Of a stretch of 64,000 nucleotides of DNA, positions 1-11,450 are shown in pieces (the first letter of the stretch is position 1; each line of letters opens with the position of its first letter). The stretch comes from Haemaphysalis longicornis (lineage: Eukaryota > Arthropoda > Arachnida > Ixodida > Ixodidae): the NCBI GenBank assembly GCA_013339765.2, contig CM023449.1:13119811-13183810 (forward strand). The letters run 5' to 3'. The translations under genes were made by a program, and so were the position numbers. Under the pieces are notes generated by a model that saw nothing but the letters and a program-made list of their open reading frames with translations, ran no database searches and was not told where the DNA came from.

Positions 1-1138
1 GCACACAGCACCACTATTTCACAAACGCGCAATAATAAAAACGGAAAGTATACACATTTGCAGACTTTCGTGTACCTAAAAAAGTGCCACACGGGGAAGA
101 ATTCCCACAATTTTAGGGCATGCTACTCTGAAGAGATAAAAAAATATATGTCCTCTGCACTACACGCCGTCGTAGAAATACACTTCTGGCGCACTTCCTA
201 CGGAGGGGAACAAATTTGGCACTAATTACACGCAATACTCAGCTACATGAATTCAAGATGCATCGGCCTTCTACACAAGCCTCATAACGCCATTTTCGCA
301 TTCTTTTTGTGAGGGCGTTTTCAGCACTAACTAACATCTTTGGTTTTAGTTTAGACTAGCTATGGTTACATATATGTTTCTAAGAATTTCTCCTGCATAA
401 TACAGTAGAGCTCGATTTATATGTTCCCGGTTCATAAGATTTCCCGGTTACGACGCTTTCAATTGTGAACACTAAAAATGTCCCGTAGTGTAACCGTGCT
501 TTTTCCCAGGTGTTACTACGCTCTTGCATAACACGCTTTTTCGGTAAGTACGTTCAAAATTTCAAAGTTTTTATCCAACTACGACCCTATGATACGTGTT
601 ACTGTAAAATAATTGCGTACTGACGTGCGTCTGGACCGAGACACACCACGCCGCGGTGCAACAAGCGTACGCCGAGAGGCGTCGGGTATACCTGGTTCAC
701 CCTGGTGGCTTTTCCGTCGTGCCAAAGTCACCTGGTAACGCGGATGCCTGTAACCGATGTCGCCTGTGTAACGAACGTCTCAGCGTATGAACCACTAACA
801 GTGGAATAAATCGTGGTGGAAACAGATGAAGCAGCGCCGGCGCTGGACGAAGCCACATAGAAAGATGGTGGCGACGACGGGGAGGAAGAGGCGGCGTCTC
901 CGGCGGCCACCTATGCTAAGGCCGCAGTCGGCATGGAAGCGGTGCGAGTTACTTTCGCCGCGCGAAGGGCAATTGTTAGTGCAATGTTTTAGAAAATGAG
1001 CTCTTGCTCTCAAAGGGCAGTAACATGCACCGGAAGACATCGACAGACACGTACTCGAGAAGAAGGCCTTTAAATGATCATGTTCGTCTCTCGAATATTT
1101 TTTTTACTGCGGCGAATCATACGATTTTCAGGGTAGTA

Positions 1139-1142
<4 letters not shown>
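1..1142. other. No recognised gene; GC-richer patch at 620-1000
   Basis: I see no exon with convincing splice borders and no named repeat here. The stretch at about 620-1000 is richer in GC than its surroundings, and its plus-strand translation is rich in Ala, Glu and Asp but interrupted by stops. It could be a decayed LINE ORF1. That is a guess. Confidence 0.3.

Positions 1143-1174
<32 letters not shown>
1143..1174. repeat. (TC)n microsatellite
   Basis: About 16 uninterrupted TC dinucleotides are visible directly. A short open frame reading LSLSLSLS across it is an artefact of the repeat. Confidence 0.95.
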
Positions 1175-1177
<3 letters not shown>

Positions 1178-4100
1178 TTTTATAAAACGTATCAACGAGG
1201 TTCTTCTGTACTTTAAAGTACTTTGGCCGTACTGCGAGCACCCCGCTGCAAAAGCATACGTTATTATGTTATTTGCTCACTCGTGGATGCTGTTTTAGTT
1301 TTATTTGTAGCTCATTGTGTATTTTAATGCAAGCGTGCAAGAATTCCCCTATGCGTGGGGATCAAGTAGCACTTTAGGTATGGAATTTTAGTAGTGACGG
1401 TTCTTTCACAAATTTTTAAATACGAGTAATGAGGCTGACGTTTCATTTCACGAGTTGTGTACATTCCACTTTACGGCTTTAATTTATACCTAAATTCGTT
1501 ATTGCGGTTTTATAGTGCTCTTTGTTAGGTAAGCGTTTTACTGTGTCATTTTCTACGCAGGTTATGGACTTCAATATTGTCAAATTGTTTTTTTTCTCTT
1601 TCTATTATTTTTTGCGGGCTCCTACTGCTGTGCACGGGGGCTGGAACTCCACCATTCTGCGAAAGGGCGGCCTTTTAACAGCGAAGCTGCTTAGCAATTC
1701 GTTGATTCCGGCATTTAACAAAACTCACATAAAAATACACAGAAAGAAAATCAGCGGCCCTGGATGGATTCGAACCTGTGTCTGGTAGATCATAGGAGTT
1801 GTCTTATCGTCTACGTATCGTCTTATCGTCTTCCCCACTCCAATGCGACCGTTTTTGCTTTTTCTTTTCTTTATTTCCGAACAAGCAGTGATGTTACCGA
1901 TATAATGCACAGCAACAAAAGGAAACCATTGCACTAAGACATAAAATCGCTGTTCCACTCTGGGATTTCACCGGGAGTTAGTACTCGAGAGTCAAACGGC
2001 TTACTCACTCGGCTGTGACTGCGTTGAGAGCAGTCACACCATGTGCTTGACAAAAAACATGTGTACACGTTGCACTTGCGGGCTCCTGCTTTAGGTATGC
2101 GCGCTTTGCTGGTTCGTTTTGCTTTTTCGAATTGCTTTTTCTTCGTCGTTATACCAACGAAGATGGAATAAAGGTCGTTGCGGCAGCGAAGAAGAAGCAA
2201 CTCGGCTGCAATCGTGGACTTAACCCGTCGTGACAATCCTATAGGTAGCATACAGCCTCGCTACCTTCAAGTCTTACCCCTCAGTGTGAGCTTCCTTCAT
2301 TTTTTTTCAGCGTCCACATTTTTTAAGCAAACCTTGGATTGGCTGATTTGAGCCGGCGTTAGTCAAAACCGTTCTCCTCCTCACCCATCCCCTCTCCTTT
2401 CTCGCCCGTAATAAGCGGCAGCAACCACGCGTGGCGCGCCTGATCCCACTGTACTCCTAGCCGGTCGCATGCGACACCTCCATCTGGAGAAGGGATAGGG
2501 AGGTTAGCTCACCCTGCGCGCGTTTCTCCAAGCCACTTCAATGCCAGCTGCGCCATTGGTAGGCGGCCCTTGGTCCACTCCACCCTCCTAGAACGCCAAC
2601 GGGAGCGTACCCGTGACCGTGCAGGAGCTCAGCGACGCTCATCCTGAGTTTCCACAATTACAAAGCTAGGCAAAACGACTACGGTGGGCAGTTGAAGGGA
2701 TTCGGCGAGCTTTCAAAATTCACCGGCGCTAATCACAAACCTTTTCCTTGCTTACAGCACGTTCTTGCAAACAAAAAACACTCTTTTCTTGAACAACCAT
2801 GTCTCTTTATTACGTCCTCACCCTCTAAGTTTCGCGTACAACCCTGTTCCCGATAGGGGAAGCTTTAGCGAATTTTGTTTTCCTGTACATGCGGCAGGAA
2901 ATAGACTTCATTATATCAATCAACAATTTTTTTGTAATTTAAACTTCACGCGCTTTCTTCATGCCAGAATTGCCGCTCACATAATCCCAATGATCCAATT
3001 TTTCTAGTCTCGCTTTGGTATGTGCTCATTCGCCATAAAAAGTCCTGTAATGCACTTTGTCGTCTATGTTCTAAACGAAAAGCCATTCACTTTATATTTG
3101 GCGCTTGAGCGAATCGTAAATTGAGTAATATGTGTTTTTTGGTTAAATAATTTGGCGTTTTGCTCCAATCTTTAAAGATAAATTTTGACCATGTTGTTGT
3201 GGTAATAATGTAAACCATAATATATTGCTTGACTGGACTTGTAATTTTTTGTAATAATGTTTGTCTTTGGTAAATGTATCCATTTTTCCTTCTTAGATTG
3301 GTAATTCCCATTCTCTTATTCTATTTTTTGGGTTCAGTGGTCATTTTGTTGTCTCTCTCTATAGGTACTCTTGTCCTGCTTGCTCTTTATATTTCCTCTT
3401 TAACTTTCATCACTTGAGTTTCCGGCTGCAGTTTAATATGGGGCCTCCTACTGTTTGTAGCCCCCCATGTATGAAGTAACTTATGCGAAATAAAATTCAA
3501 ATCAGCTCTCTTGCCTTTGGTTTTCAGTTAAATAAATGCCACGGTTTGTCGTAACAAAAAGAGAATATCCGTGAAACAAATTATCTCCACACCAGCTCTC
3601 CCATTACGCTTCCCACAAGGGTGTTGTCGTCGGGTATTTTTTTTTCGCTCTGCCTATTTCCCGGAAAAACTTCTGGCATTAAAAAATGAAGCTTGAAATT
3701 TTTTTTCTTTTTCGTGAACTATTTACTCAAAAGTGCGAGCATGGGGCATTTATCCCGTTGTGCGTGTTTATATTACGAAAATCTTCCTATGGGAATTGTT
3801 TTATGGAAAATGGCGTCACTCTTGGTTTTCGTGAAAAGTGCGTGGTAACTCCAATGAAAGTAAAAAAAATTGTGGGTCGCATAAAAACAGCAACGAACAT
3901 TTAGGCATGAGAGAAATATCAGGGGTTTCCATATATTTGTGAACGCGACAACAAACACATTATATTGTTTTTGTACTAAGATACCGTCATCTCTGACCGT
4001 TGACCATGGCGTGAGGGCTGACCGTTTTCTTTCAGTGCCGAGACTGCGCTTGCTCAAATAGAAATGTAAAATATCAGGCAAAAAGAGCATCGAATGAATA

Positions 4101-6300
4101 ATGACGTGAAATTTGACCATATTGTTTTTCAATGTGAGCATAATAATTCCCCATTAGAGTAGACATCACAAGGCAGCACAATAGTGTCGGTAGCGGTAAA
4201 TATCAATAGTAAAGATTCATTAGTATAAAAAACATGATATTTACACTTCCAACCCATTGTTCAACAAAGGACGCCTGGTTTAGCAGGACGCACGTTATGA
4301 CATTTCGAGGTATCAATGAGCCTTTACGTATGACGAGATGCGTAGCAGAACGCGCTTGACAGGGAAATGTGGCTATTCAATTGTGGTTTTATGAGTCGTG
4401 GTGGTGTCGTTGTCACCTTCGGTACGAATCTAACCACAAACACTGGCTCTGTGTTTTGATTGCGAAAAAGGTGGGAAGGTTGCATTGTGGTGATTTTATT
4501 TAGAGAAGTCTGAGAGGTGTTGTTGCCACCGTAAGTGAATAAATAAATACGATGACACTTGAGCCTTTGCTTTTGCGTTGTAAATGCTAAAACGTTTATG
4601 TCCAGCTGAACACTTAAGTCGCTTTTATCTGACCCCGCGTTCTCAGAGGGCGTCATCCTGTTGCTGCGCCCACATCCGCGTTTCAGTTTCGAATGGCTTC
4701 GATCTGTCTCATACGTGGTAAAGCGTTGCTCGTTTCGCCGCCATAGATTGGCGGATTTCACGACAATGATGAATCTGGCTGCCTTTTTGTCGTTTGCTTG
4801 GTTGAGTCTTCCTCTTCCTTACTTTAACTTCGGTGTAGTGTCGTCAACGGGCACTTTTGGCTACTCCCGTCTTTAACCGCACGCTATGGAAAAGTTCGCA
4901 CTCTGGGAGACTTCAAGAAGACGTGGCTGAGGAGTCGTTTTTCTTCCTATACCCCGAAGCCGGCTATTTTACCCAGTAGTCCATTCACGGCTTTCGCTGG
5001 AAAAAGCGACAAGCACGTAGGCTGCGTTTAGCTAGCCGTCTGAAACATTCATTCGCTTTATGCGATAACCACTGACTTTAAGCTGTAATGATAAAACGGA
5101 AAGCGGCATAAAGGAAAGATCATGTGCGAAATAATTGGGGTGTTTCGTTAGGTCAGTGGGTCGTATTGCTTCAAGCAGCTGTATGAAACCTGCATGTGTT
5201 TTAATAGAACGAGATGCAGGTTTTGGATAAAGGTATGTGGAGAAATGAGGGCCAAAATTTCATATCCTGGGAATTGTCATTCAGTGCGGAGCATTAATAA
5301 CTGAATCCTCTTCCTCTTGTTTTGCTCAGGGGACCGGGCAGACAAAACCGCCTGGGGCCACGAATTTTGTTTTGTTGTTATTTATCGCCCCACTCTATTA
5401 GCATGGTACATTTTTTTGTTGTTGTTTTAGGTTGTTGACACGAGGGCTTCGAAACTTGCATGAGTGGGCTTCACTCCTACGCTAGGCTTCTGTGAAATAT
5501 ACTTCACGGCATTTTACGTGTGCATCGAGAAAACATTGCATAGCAGATATCATATCGCCTGAGGGGTATGCGCGGCACGTTTCACGCGATGGGAAAATCA
5601 ATCTAACGGAAACAACAACGGAAGCCCCTATGCGTCGCATCTACACAGGGGTTCCCGCAAGGGGAGGTGTTTCATTTTTTCGTTTCCTTACCTCTGCATT
5701 CCTTAAAAATTATTTAAGAAAACATATTTGTATTTTTTTTCTTTTTATTACCTCAGATAAGTATGTGTATAACCCTCCCAGTTTCATTAAGGTGAAGCCC
5801 CTTTACTCGGCGCCGCCCCGGCGTTCTTTTTTGCCACCGCCGGCCTCTTTTCCACCACTGTTTTTTGGTGGAGTCTTTCACGTTTAGCCTCGCGCACATA
5901 AGTAGTTGCGGTTTATGCGTGCACATGCAGGGATTGGATGGAGGTAAGGGGGTTGGGGGAGGGCTCGCGAAGCTATAAGATTCATGCATTCTCTGTGGAC
6001 GTGTCCGTTTCGCTGGCCGGAGCCTAATACGTGCGCGTCCACCAGCCGAAAGAGACCTGCCTTGTGTCTTCACTGTTCGAGCGTAATTAGTTGTGTGTTA
6101 CCCAGACCGTGAGATGCCTACTACGCCGGAGGGAAGCAGACAGCCCCATATCTGTTCGCTAGAATAAAGTTCAAGTTCTTCCAAGTTTCGTTCAGCTATT
6201 TCCACAGGAAGTGCATGAACGGGGTGTGTTTCATGAACTCTGTCGGCTTTGTCCACCTGCGGAGGCCTTCCATCTTCACAGACTGAAAGAGCACGAGCTC
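1175..6300. other. Unassigned AT-rich intergenic DNA
   Basis: Apart from a tRNA-like box at 1750-1850, nothing in these 5 kb could be assigned. Open frames at 3773-4141 (minus), 4324-4761 (minus) and 5492-5887 (plus) have AT-biased, low-complexity translations with no domain motif, so I treat them as chance frames. A short sequence near 4240-4290 resembles 12715-12770 (both contain cacttcca followed by a catcctggtt/cgcctggttt-like stretch) and may be a dispersed repeat. Confidence 0.5.
1750..1850 (-). repeat. tRNA-derived SINE remnant (B box visible)
   Basis: On the minus strand there is a perfect RNA polymerase III B-box-like sequence, GGTTCGAATCC (plus coordinates 1766-1776), followed by CCAGGGCCGC as the presumed acceptor end. 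The upstream A box is degraded. Similar minus-strand tRNA-like cores occur at 12262-12330, 27980-28060 and 52230-52310. I call this a SINE head rather than a tRNA gene because no complete cloverleaf closes. Confidence 0.4.
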
Positions 6301-6324
6301 TAATTAATAATTAATTATTTAAAT

Positions 6325-6357
<33 letters not shown>

Positions 6358-6373
6358 TTATTTTTATTTATTT

Positions 6374-6437
<64 letters not shown>
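6301..6437. repeat. (ATTT)n microsatellite, slightly imperfect
   Basis: A nearly pure run of ATTT/TTTA tetranucleotides with a few imperfect units near 6301-6365. It is visible directly. Confidence 0.95.
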
Positions 6438-6440
<3 letters not shown>

Positions 6441-6930
6441 TCTCAGTCCAGTTTCCGACTCTACCGGAGTTACAGGATAAGAAAAAGTAGATTTATGCGA
6501 ATGCAAAGAGCAGTGTGAAAATGCAACATACAGGTAATTGTAACACCCGATAGAAACATAGGTGATGACGTTGAGATCTGGCCCAGTCATTGGGCGTGCA
6601 GGAATATGCTCTTGATTACTTTAAGGAAGTCATTTCTAGATTTTGTTTTTACTTTGGCGTCCTATAAAAAGCTCTATAGTTTTATTGCTCGCGGAAAGAA
6701 GCTGTATTGAAAGCAGTCATCGCGAGCAGTCGGATCTGGCATATACAAGCTGTTATGATGACGGAATTGTCATCAGGTGATGTGCGAAAATTGCCATCTT
6801 TGTCGTCATAATAGTAAAAATAAACTTCAATCGATCACGCTCAGCTATAAATAGACAGAAATAGGTAAGTTCGTAGTTTTCATAATTAAGGGGGAGGCGG
6901 CGACTGGCAATGACGATATTTGTTAAAAAT
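6438..6930. other. Unassigned sequence
   Basis: No exon or repeat family was recognised between the tetranucleotide tract and the tandem duplication that follows. Confidence 0.5.
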
Positions 6931-7252
6931 AAACCTTACAGCAAGTGGTTTCCCGTTATCCTGTTTATACTGATATCAATCATGTCGTGAAGTGTGCGGG
7001 TCCCACACAATTGCAGCGTATTCGATTATTGGTCGTATTAAGGTTCATACGATAAACATTTTAAATGCGGAGCATTTCTTAGGTTCGCCTGAAACCTTAC
7101 AGCAAGTGGTTTCCCGTTATCCTGTTTATACTGATATCAATGATGTCGTGAAGTGTATGGGTCCCACACAATTTTAGTGTATTCGCTTATTGGTCGTATT
7201 AAGGTTCATACGATAAACATTTTAAATGCGGAGCATTTCTTAGGCTCGCCTG
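6931..7252. repeat. 161-bp tandem duplication (two copies)
   Basis: Copy 1 (6931-7091) and copy 2 (7092-7252) start with the same aaaccttacagcaagtggtt and end with aaatgcggagcatttcttag followed by g(t/c)tcgcctg. Only a few substitutions separate them, so the duplication looks young. The end motif (aaatgcggagcatttctt..g.tcgcc) has relatives at 19706-19735 and 39697-39727 (tttaagtgcagagcacttta and similar). The duplicated block is therefore probably part of a dispersed tick repeat. Confidence 0.9.
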
Positions 7253-7639
7253 GTCCTCCGTCGTTGACGGCGGCGCCGTCCACACGCTCACTGCGCATGC
7301 GCAACTCTCCTCCTTACACCCACAGCTCCGCGATACTACACTATAAAAAAAAGAAATAGTTAGCGGCGCCCGGTTTTGATCCCGCGACTGTCTGGCTGCA
7401 ACGGGAGGTACGTGGTGCTCTTCGCAATACGCTACAAATCCGGGACAGGAGCAAGTGCTACGAACGCGCCTTATGTCCTTGACTCATTTAAACTACGTCA
7501 AGAAGCTACTGATACAACGAAGGCACGCGAAGCTGAATGTCAACGGAAACGACGAACTGAAAGCTTTAGAGGGGGAGGCTGAATTTCCCGTGGGAAAGCT
7601 GTGGCGGGAAGCGCCACGCGCCTTGCAGCTCAACCAGCC

Positions 7640-8130
7640 CCGTCCGCAGCGCCTCTGATGCTGATTGTGGCAGGATGCCCCTAGGGATTGCCCAACCAAA
7701 GAATCCATCACGAGATAGGTTCGCGTTCAACCACCGTCGTCATCTTCCCGTAGGGGAACCACCGAAGAAGAAGAAGAACGAGAAGACAAAGCTGCGAAGA
7801 GAAGGGCGTGTACATTGCTCTCAGCCGGTGCACCAATGCCAACAACCTTTACATCACCAAAGCTGACGGAGACTACCGATTCTAGCACAGAGACAACATC
7901 GACAAGAACATGATGGACGAGTTTCGGCGCCTCGAGAACCACCGCCTACTCACCGTAACACAAGAGCACTTGCGTGCCTTTGCCACCGGTATGGACCCGG
8001 ACGCGGAATTCCCTCTGGCGCTAGTAAAAACCAGATCACTCAACATAACGGCTACACAATGGAACCACACGGAACCGCCACGATGCTTCGCATCCTCATC
8101 AGGGTTCCCCACGGGAAGATGGTGTAATTT
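7640..8130 (-). repeat. Dispersed repeat also found at 44.98-45.27 kb
   Basis: The minus strand of about 7672-7760 reads a module (ggttcccctacgggaagatg, then gacgacggtggttgaacgcg, then gatgg/aattctttggttgggcaatccctagggg). The same module is on the plus strand at about 44975-45056 and again, more diverged, at 45122-45230. A second partial copy on the plus strand starts at about 8098 (cagggttccccacgggaaga). Short open frames across it are unlikely to be genes. Confidence 0.7.
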
Positions 8131-9166
8131 TTTTTTTCAGGTGTAGTATTATAAACGTTTTCTTTGCTGAGTCACAACGTTTTCTGGCCTTGCATAATCT
8201 GCATGTTTAATCAAACGCAGATCCAAGGTAATTTTCCAACTTAAGTGTGTAAATATTGATACAGTTTTTAACGTGACACCTTCTAAGCAATAGATGTAAT
8301 CAATAATGCAACTTTTTCTAGTCATAGACGTGCACCACCATTTCTTCGGACTTCAACACCTTTTGCCAGCTGGCGCAAGATTTTTCTTTACAGATTAAAA
8401 TTCATTCGATCTGATCGCAACGCGTTTCGATGCTGTTGCTTAACACGTAGCCATCTACGAACTTCTGGTGGAAACAGTAATTTATTGGGGCATGTAATTG
8501 ATAAACAGAAATCATGGAGGACCCAATGCACGTCCATGAAGCGCACCAGACTCCACATGCGGGAAGGAGGGTTGGTTGTCTTCACATACTACAAACTACT
8601 CTCTAGGGCAAAGTTAGGACCAAAACGGTTCGAATGAGGTTAGGGGGTAATTATTATAGCAAGTATTGATTATATAGCAACTCGGGGTGTAATATATATT
8701 ACCGGAAGCCTCGGCAAGACGTAAGAACATTGTCTGTCTGGCGTCAACACTTTATTGTGCGCAAAAGTTCAAAAATAGTTCAATTAGGTGAGGTACCGGA
8801 GAGAGGCACTCACTGAACACATGTTGGCGTGTGTTTAGAATATAGTAATCATGAAATTAAACTAATATTTTCTTAGTTAACATGTGTTGAAGTTATTTAA
8901 AACAAGTGCTATGGAGGGAGATCGGCATAAAAATTTCAATGTCTGATTTTCTGCCACTTTTATGAAGTGGAATAAATTTAGTACGCTTCTCTGCTCCGGG
9001 AAAAAGCATGGATTATATAAGCATCAAAAATGAAATCCAGGATATCACAAACTCACTCTGAATATATTTAGAACAAAATAATTAGGGATTTTGTCCGGGC
9101 ACCTACTTATTTAGTATTCATATCAGGGAAAATTCACACTGTTTGTCAATTTTTATATCTTCAAAA
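8131..9166. other. Unassigned AT-rich sequence
   Basis: Nothing recognised. The stretch is low-complexity and AT-rich, with no convincing exon. Confidence 0.5.
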
Positions 9167-9560
9167 GAGTGGCCTCACAAATTATTCGGTAAATTACCCG
9201 CCGCGGTGGCTCAGTGGCTAAGGCATTGCGCTGCTGAGCACGAGGTCGCGGGTTCGATTCCCGGCCGCGGCGGCCGCTTTTCAGATGGAGGCGAAAAGCA
9301 AAAACGCCCGTGTGTACGAGATTTCGGCGCACGTTAAAGATCCCAGGTGGTCAAAATTAATCCGGAGCCCTCCACTACGGCGCGCCTCATCGCCTGCGTT
9401 GCGTCGGCGCGTTAAACCCCCACAATCAATCAATCAATTATTCGGTAAATTCGGACAGAAAGGTGGTATCGCGCGTAAAGACTCTTTAAATGAGTGGCCT
9501 CACAAATTATTCGGTAAATTCAGCAGAAAGCTGTTATCGCGCGCAAAGAAAAACTAAAAA
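9167..9560. repeat. 69-bp tandem duplication, split by a SINE
   Basis: The sequence gagtggcctcacaaattatt begins at 9167 and again at 9492. Subtracting the inserted SINE plus one target-site copy (256 bp) leaves a repeat period of 69 bp. The second copy is diverged at its end (ttatcgcgcgcaaag versus gtatcgcgcgtaaag). The order of events is therefore tandem duplication first, SINE insertion into the first copy second. Confidence 0.8.
9196..9435 (+). mobile_element. tRNA-derived SINE (tick family) with 16-bp target-site duplication
   Basis: The element has a tRNA-like head with an A box (tggctcagtggcta) and a B box (gggttcgattccc), then the conserved body of the common tick SINE (cacgttaaagatcccaggtg, then ccggagccctccactacggc), and an (AATC)n tail. 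It is flanked by a perfect direct repeat AATTATTCGGTAAATT at 9180-9195 and 9436-9451, as expected for LINE-assisted retroposition. The body resembles, from memory, the Ruka-type SINEs described in Ixodes and Rhipicephalus; the family name would need a database match. Intact target duplications suggest a fairly recent insertion. Confidence 0.9.
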
Positions 9561-9589
9561 ATCAGTTGAAAGCGTGTTCCTTCTTCAGA

Positions 9590-11450
9590 GCGTTATCTTC
9601 ATTTTTATGCGAAGAGCAGGCGGCTTGGGGCGAGTGTATTCCCAAGTTTTTGGGGTCGTTTCCCAGAAAGATTTTAGTTCCATATTAGAAAACAATTTTA
9701 TTCTTTCGTAAGCTCTTTAGACTCTCGACTCTTACTGCAAATGCATTTTTATTAAGGGTTCGGCAGTTCTTTGAATTAAGACCCCATTCGCATCCGTTTA
9801 GCTTTCTTTCTCGTGGTATATTGGACTTGTTGCCCAGAGATTTTGTTTTCTTTTAATTTTTCTGAGTCTTTCTTGCACAAAGCATTTCACAAAGTGATCG
9901 ACTATGTCTGAGAAGATATTCCACAGGTCGCCTACGCTTGCACTAGGGTCTGGAAGGATACAATGACGCTTCGAGGTAATCTAAGATAGCTACAATATCA
10001 GCTAAAGAAAAAATTTCAAACCGACTCTTCTGAAAGATGGAGCGGTTTCCACACAGACACGTTTAGAGACGTCTCTCATTATATGCTTGGACAAACGATC
10101 ATCAAAATCACAGCTGGTAAAAAAATTAAAACAAGATATAAAAGCGTCGAAGTTCCGGCATTTGTAGGCCTGAGACAATTTGAGTCAGGTTATAATTAAA
10201 TGATACTTTATAAGTGATCACAAGTCCGTGCGTCCGTCACTGCTGAAGAATTGGACAACAAATTCAATTCCGGCCAACAGAGAATTCCTCACAAAGAATA
10301 TGTTGTCATTTGCTTATATGCGCATGTTATAGGGGCTTCTAAATTTACTGAAACTTGTACGGGAGAATTGGGGAACCTGTACCAACCGCCGATCACCATA
10401 TTACAGTCGGTTAAAAAGTTGGGATCCATACTGTTCCGTAATCGCTTGGATCATCAAGTGCCGTAAAAGAAGTACTGTTTATTAACTATAGCTACGCCGC
10501 CACCTTTAAAGCGCCAATCATTTCGGAATATCGAATATCCGAGTGGCCTTAATTCAAACATCAGACATATCTGGATGCAGCCATGTTTTAGTTATTATCA
10601 ATGCGTTTGGATGGTGCTCGATTATAATGCTTTCTAAACTATCTTTTTTATTCAGCAGGCTCTTCGCACTCAGGTTGGGTGTTTTAAATATCCTGGTTTA
10701 CTTTCATCAAGAAAGTTGTTATCCGAACCGAAAGAGGCATTGCTGCAGAAGCCAGGTACACGTATCAGCAACTGTTTGCTTCATCCCAGGCATAGAGCCC
10801 CTTATTAACCTCTGTATTGTGAAAAGCCCATGTCACCTTGGCTCTGGTTTTCCCTTCCTCTGCTCTCGAGTTCTAGAAGTTTTTCGGAGGAGTAGTCACT
10901 GTTTCAAAAACATCTTCTTTAATGCCGAACGAGGTTGTCTTTAACTCCTGGGAGTTAATTGAGTACTGCGGATTCTTCCTTGAAGTCTGCTTATCACTGG
11001 CCGATTTGTTCCCGATATCTTTTACCTAGCCGATAACTTCTAACGCGGCAGTTCAGTTTTTGACTTTCGAATGTTTCCAAACACGTCGTCATGAACATTT
11101 TATAAGAGTACCTGAGTTTCTAGCTTTGCTTACCAAACCCTTACATGATAATGTTATTGCGTCTTGACCCATTTTTGAGCCTATCGATTTGTTTTGACAT
11201 TTGAATGACGTATTCATCAAACGTTCTCATTCAAACGTCAGCTTTAATAAATAGGCTGCTAGAGTCGCCTACGGCCCGCAACTTGCATTCTATCGTTTCC
11301 AGTCTCCACTGTACAAGCTATATTGCCGTCTTTGAGGCTAGCTGCTATTCCTTAACGTCAGCATTGTTTTTTTCGGGAACTGCAGTACCTGTTTAATGCG
11401 ATGATCAAGATGCCCCGAATGACCTTTGATTGCCCGTGATAGTTTGAGTA
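9590..11450 (-). mobile_element. Decayed LINE, 5' part (CR1/Jockey-like endonuclease region)
   Basis: The minus-strand translation, with many stops and frameshifts, still shows APE-type endonuclease landmarks. Around 10680-10550 it reads LLNKKDSLESIIIEHHPNAL followed by a TKTWLHPD stretch. Around 9960-9830 it reads VGDLWNIFSDIVDHFVKCFV followed by RLRKIKRKQ, the linker that usually precedes the reverse transcriptase in CR1/Jockey-type LINEs. Upstream (11450-10950) probably corresponds to ORF1. No reverse transcriptase follows, so only the 5' half survives. It is not functional. Assignment to CR1 or Jockey is tentative. Confidence 0.6.

Noticed and set aside
4324..4761. 145-codon minus-strand open frame
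   Set aside because: No domain, no splice context, and composition like the surrounding AT-rich DNA; likely chance.
10543..10944. 133-codon plus-strand open frame
   Set aside because: It is the antisense shadow of the decayed LINE endonuclease on the minus strand.
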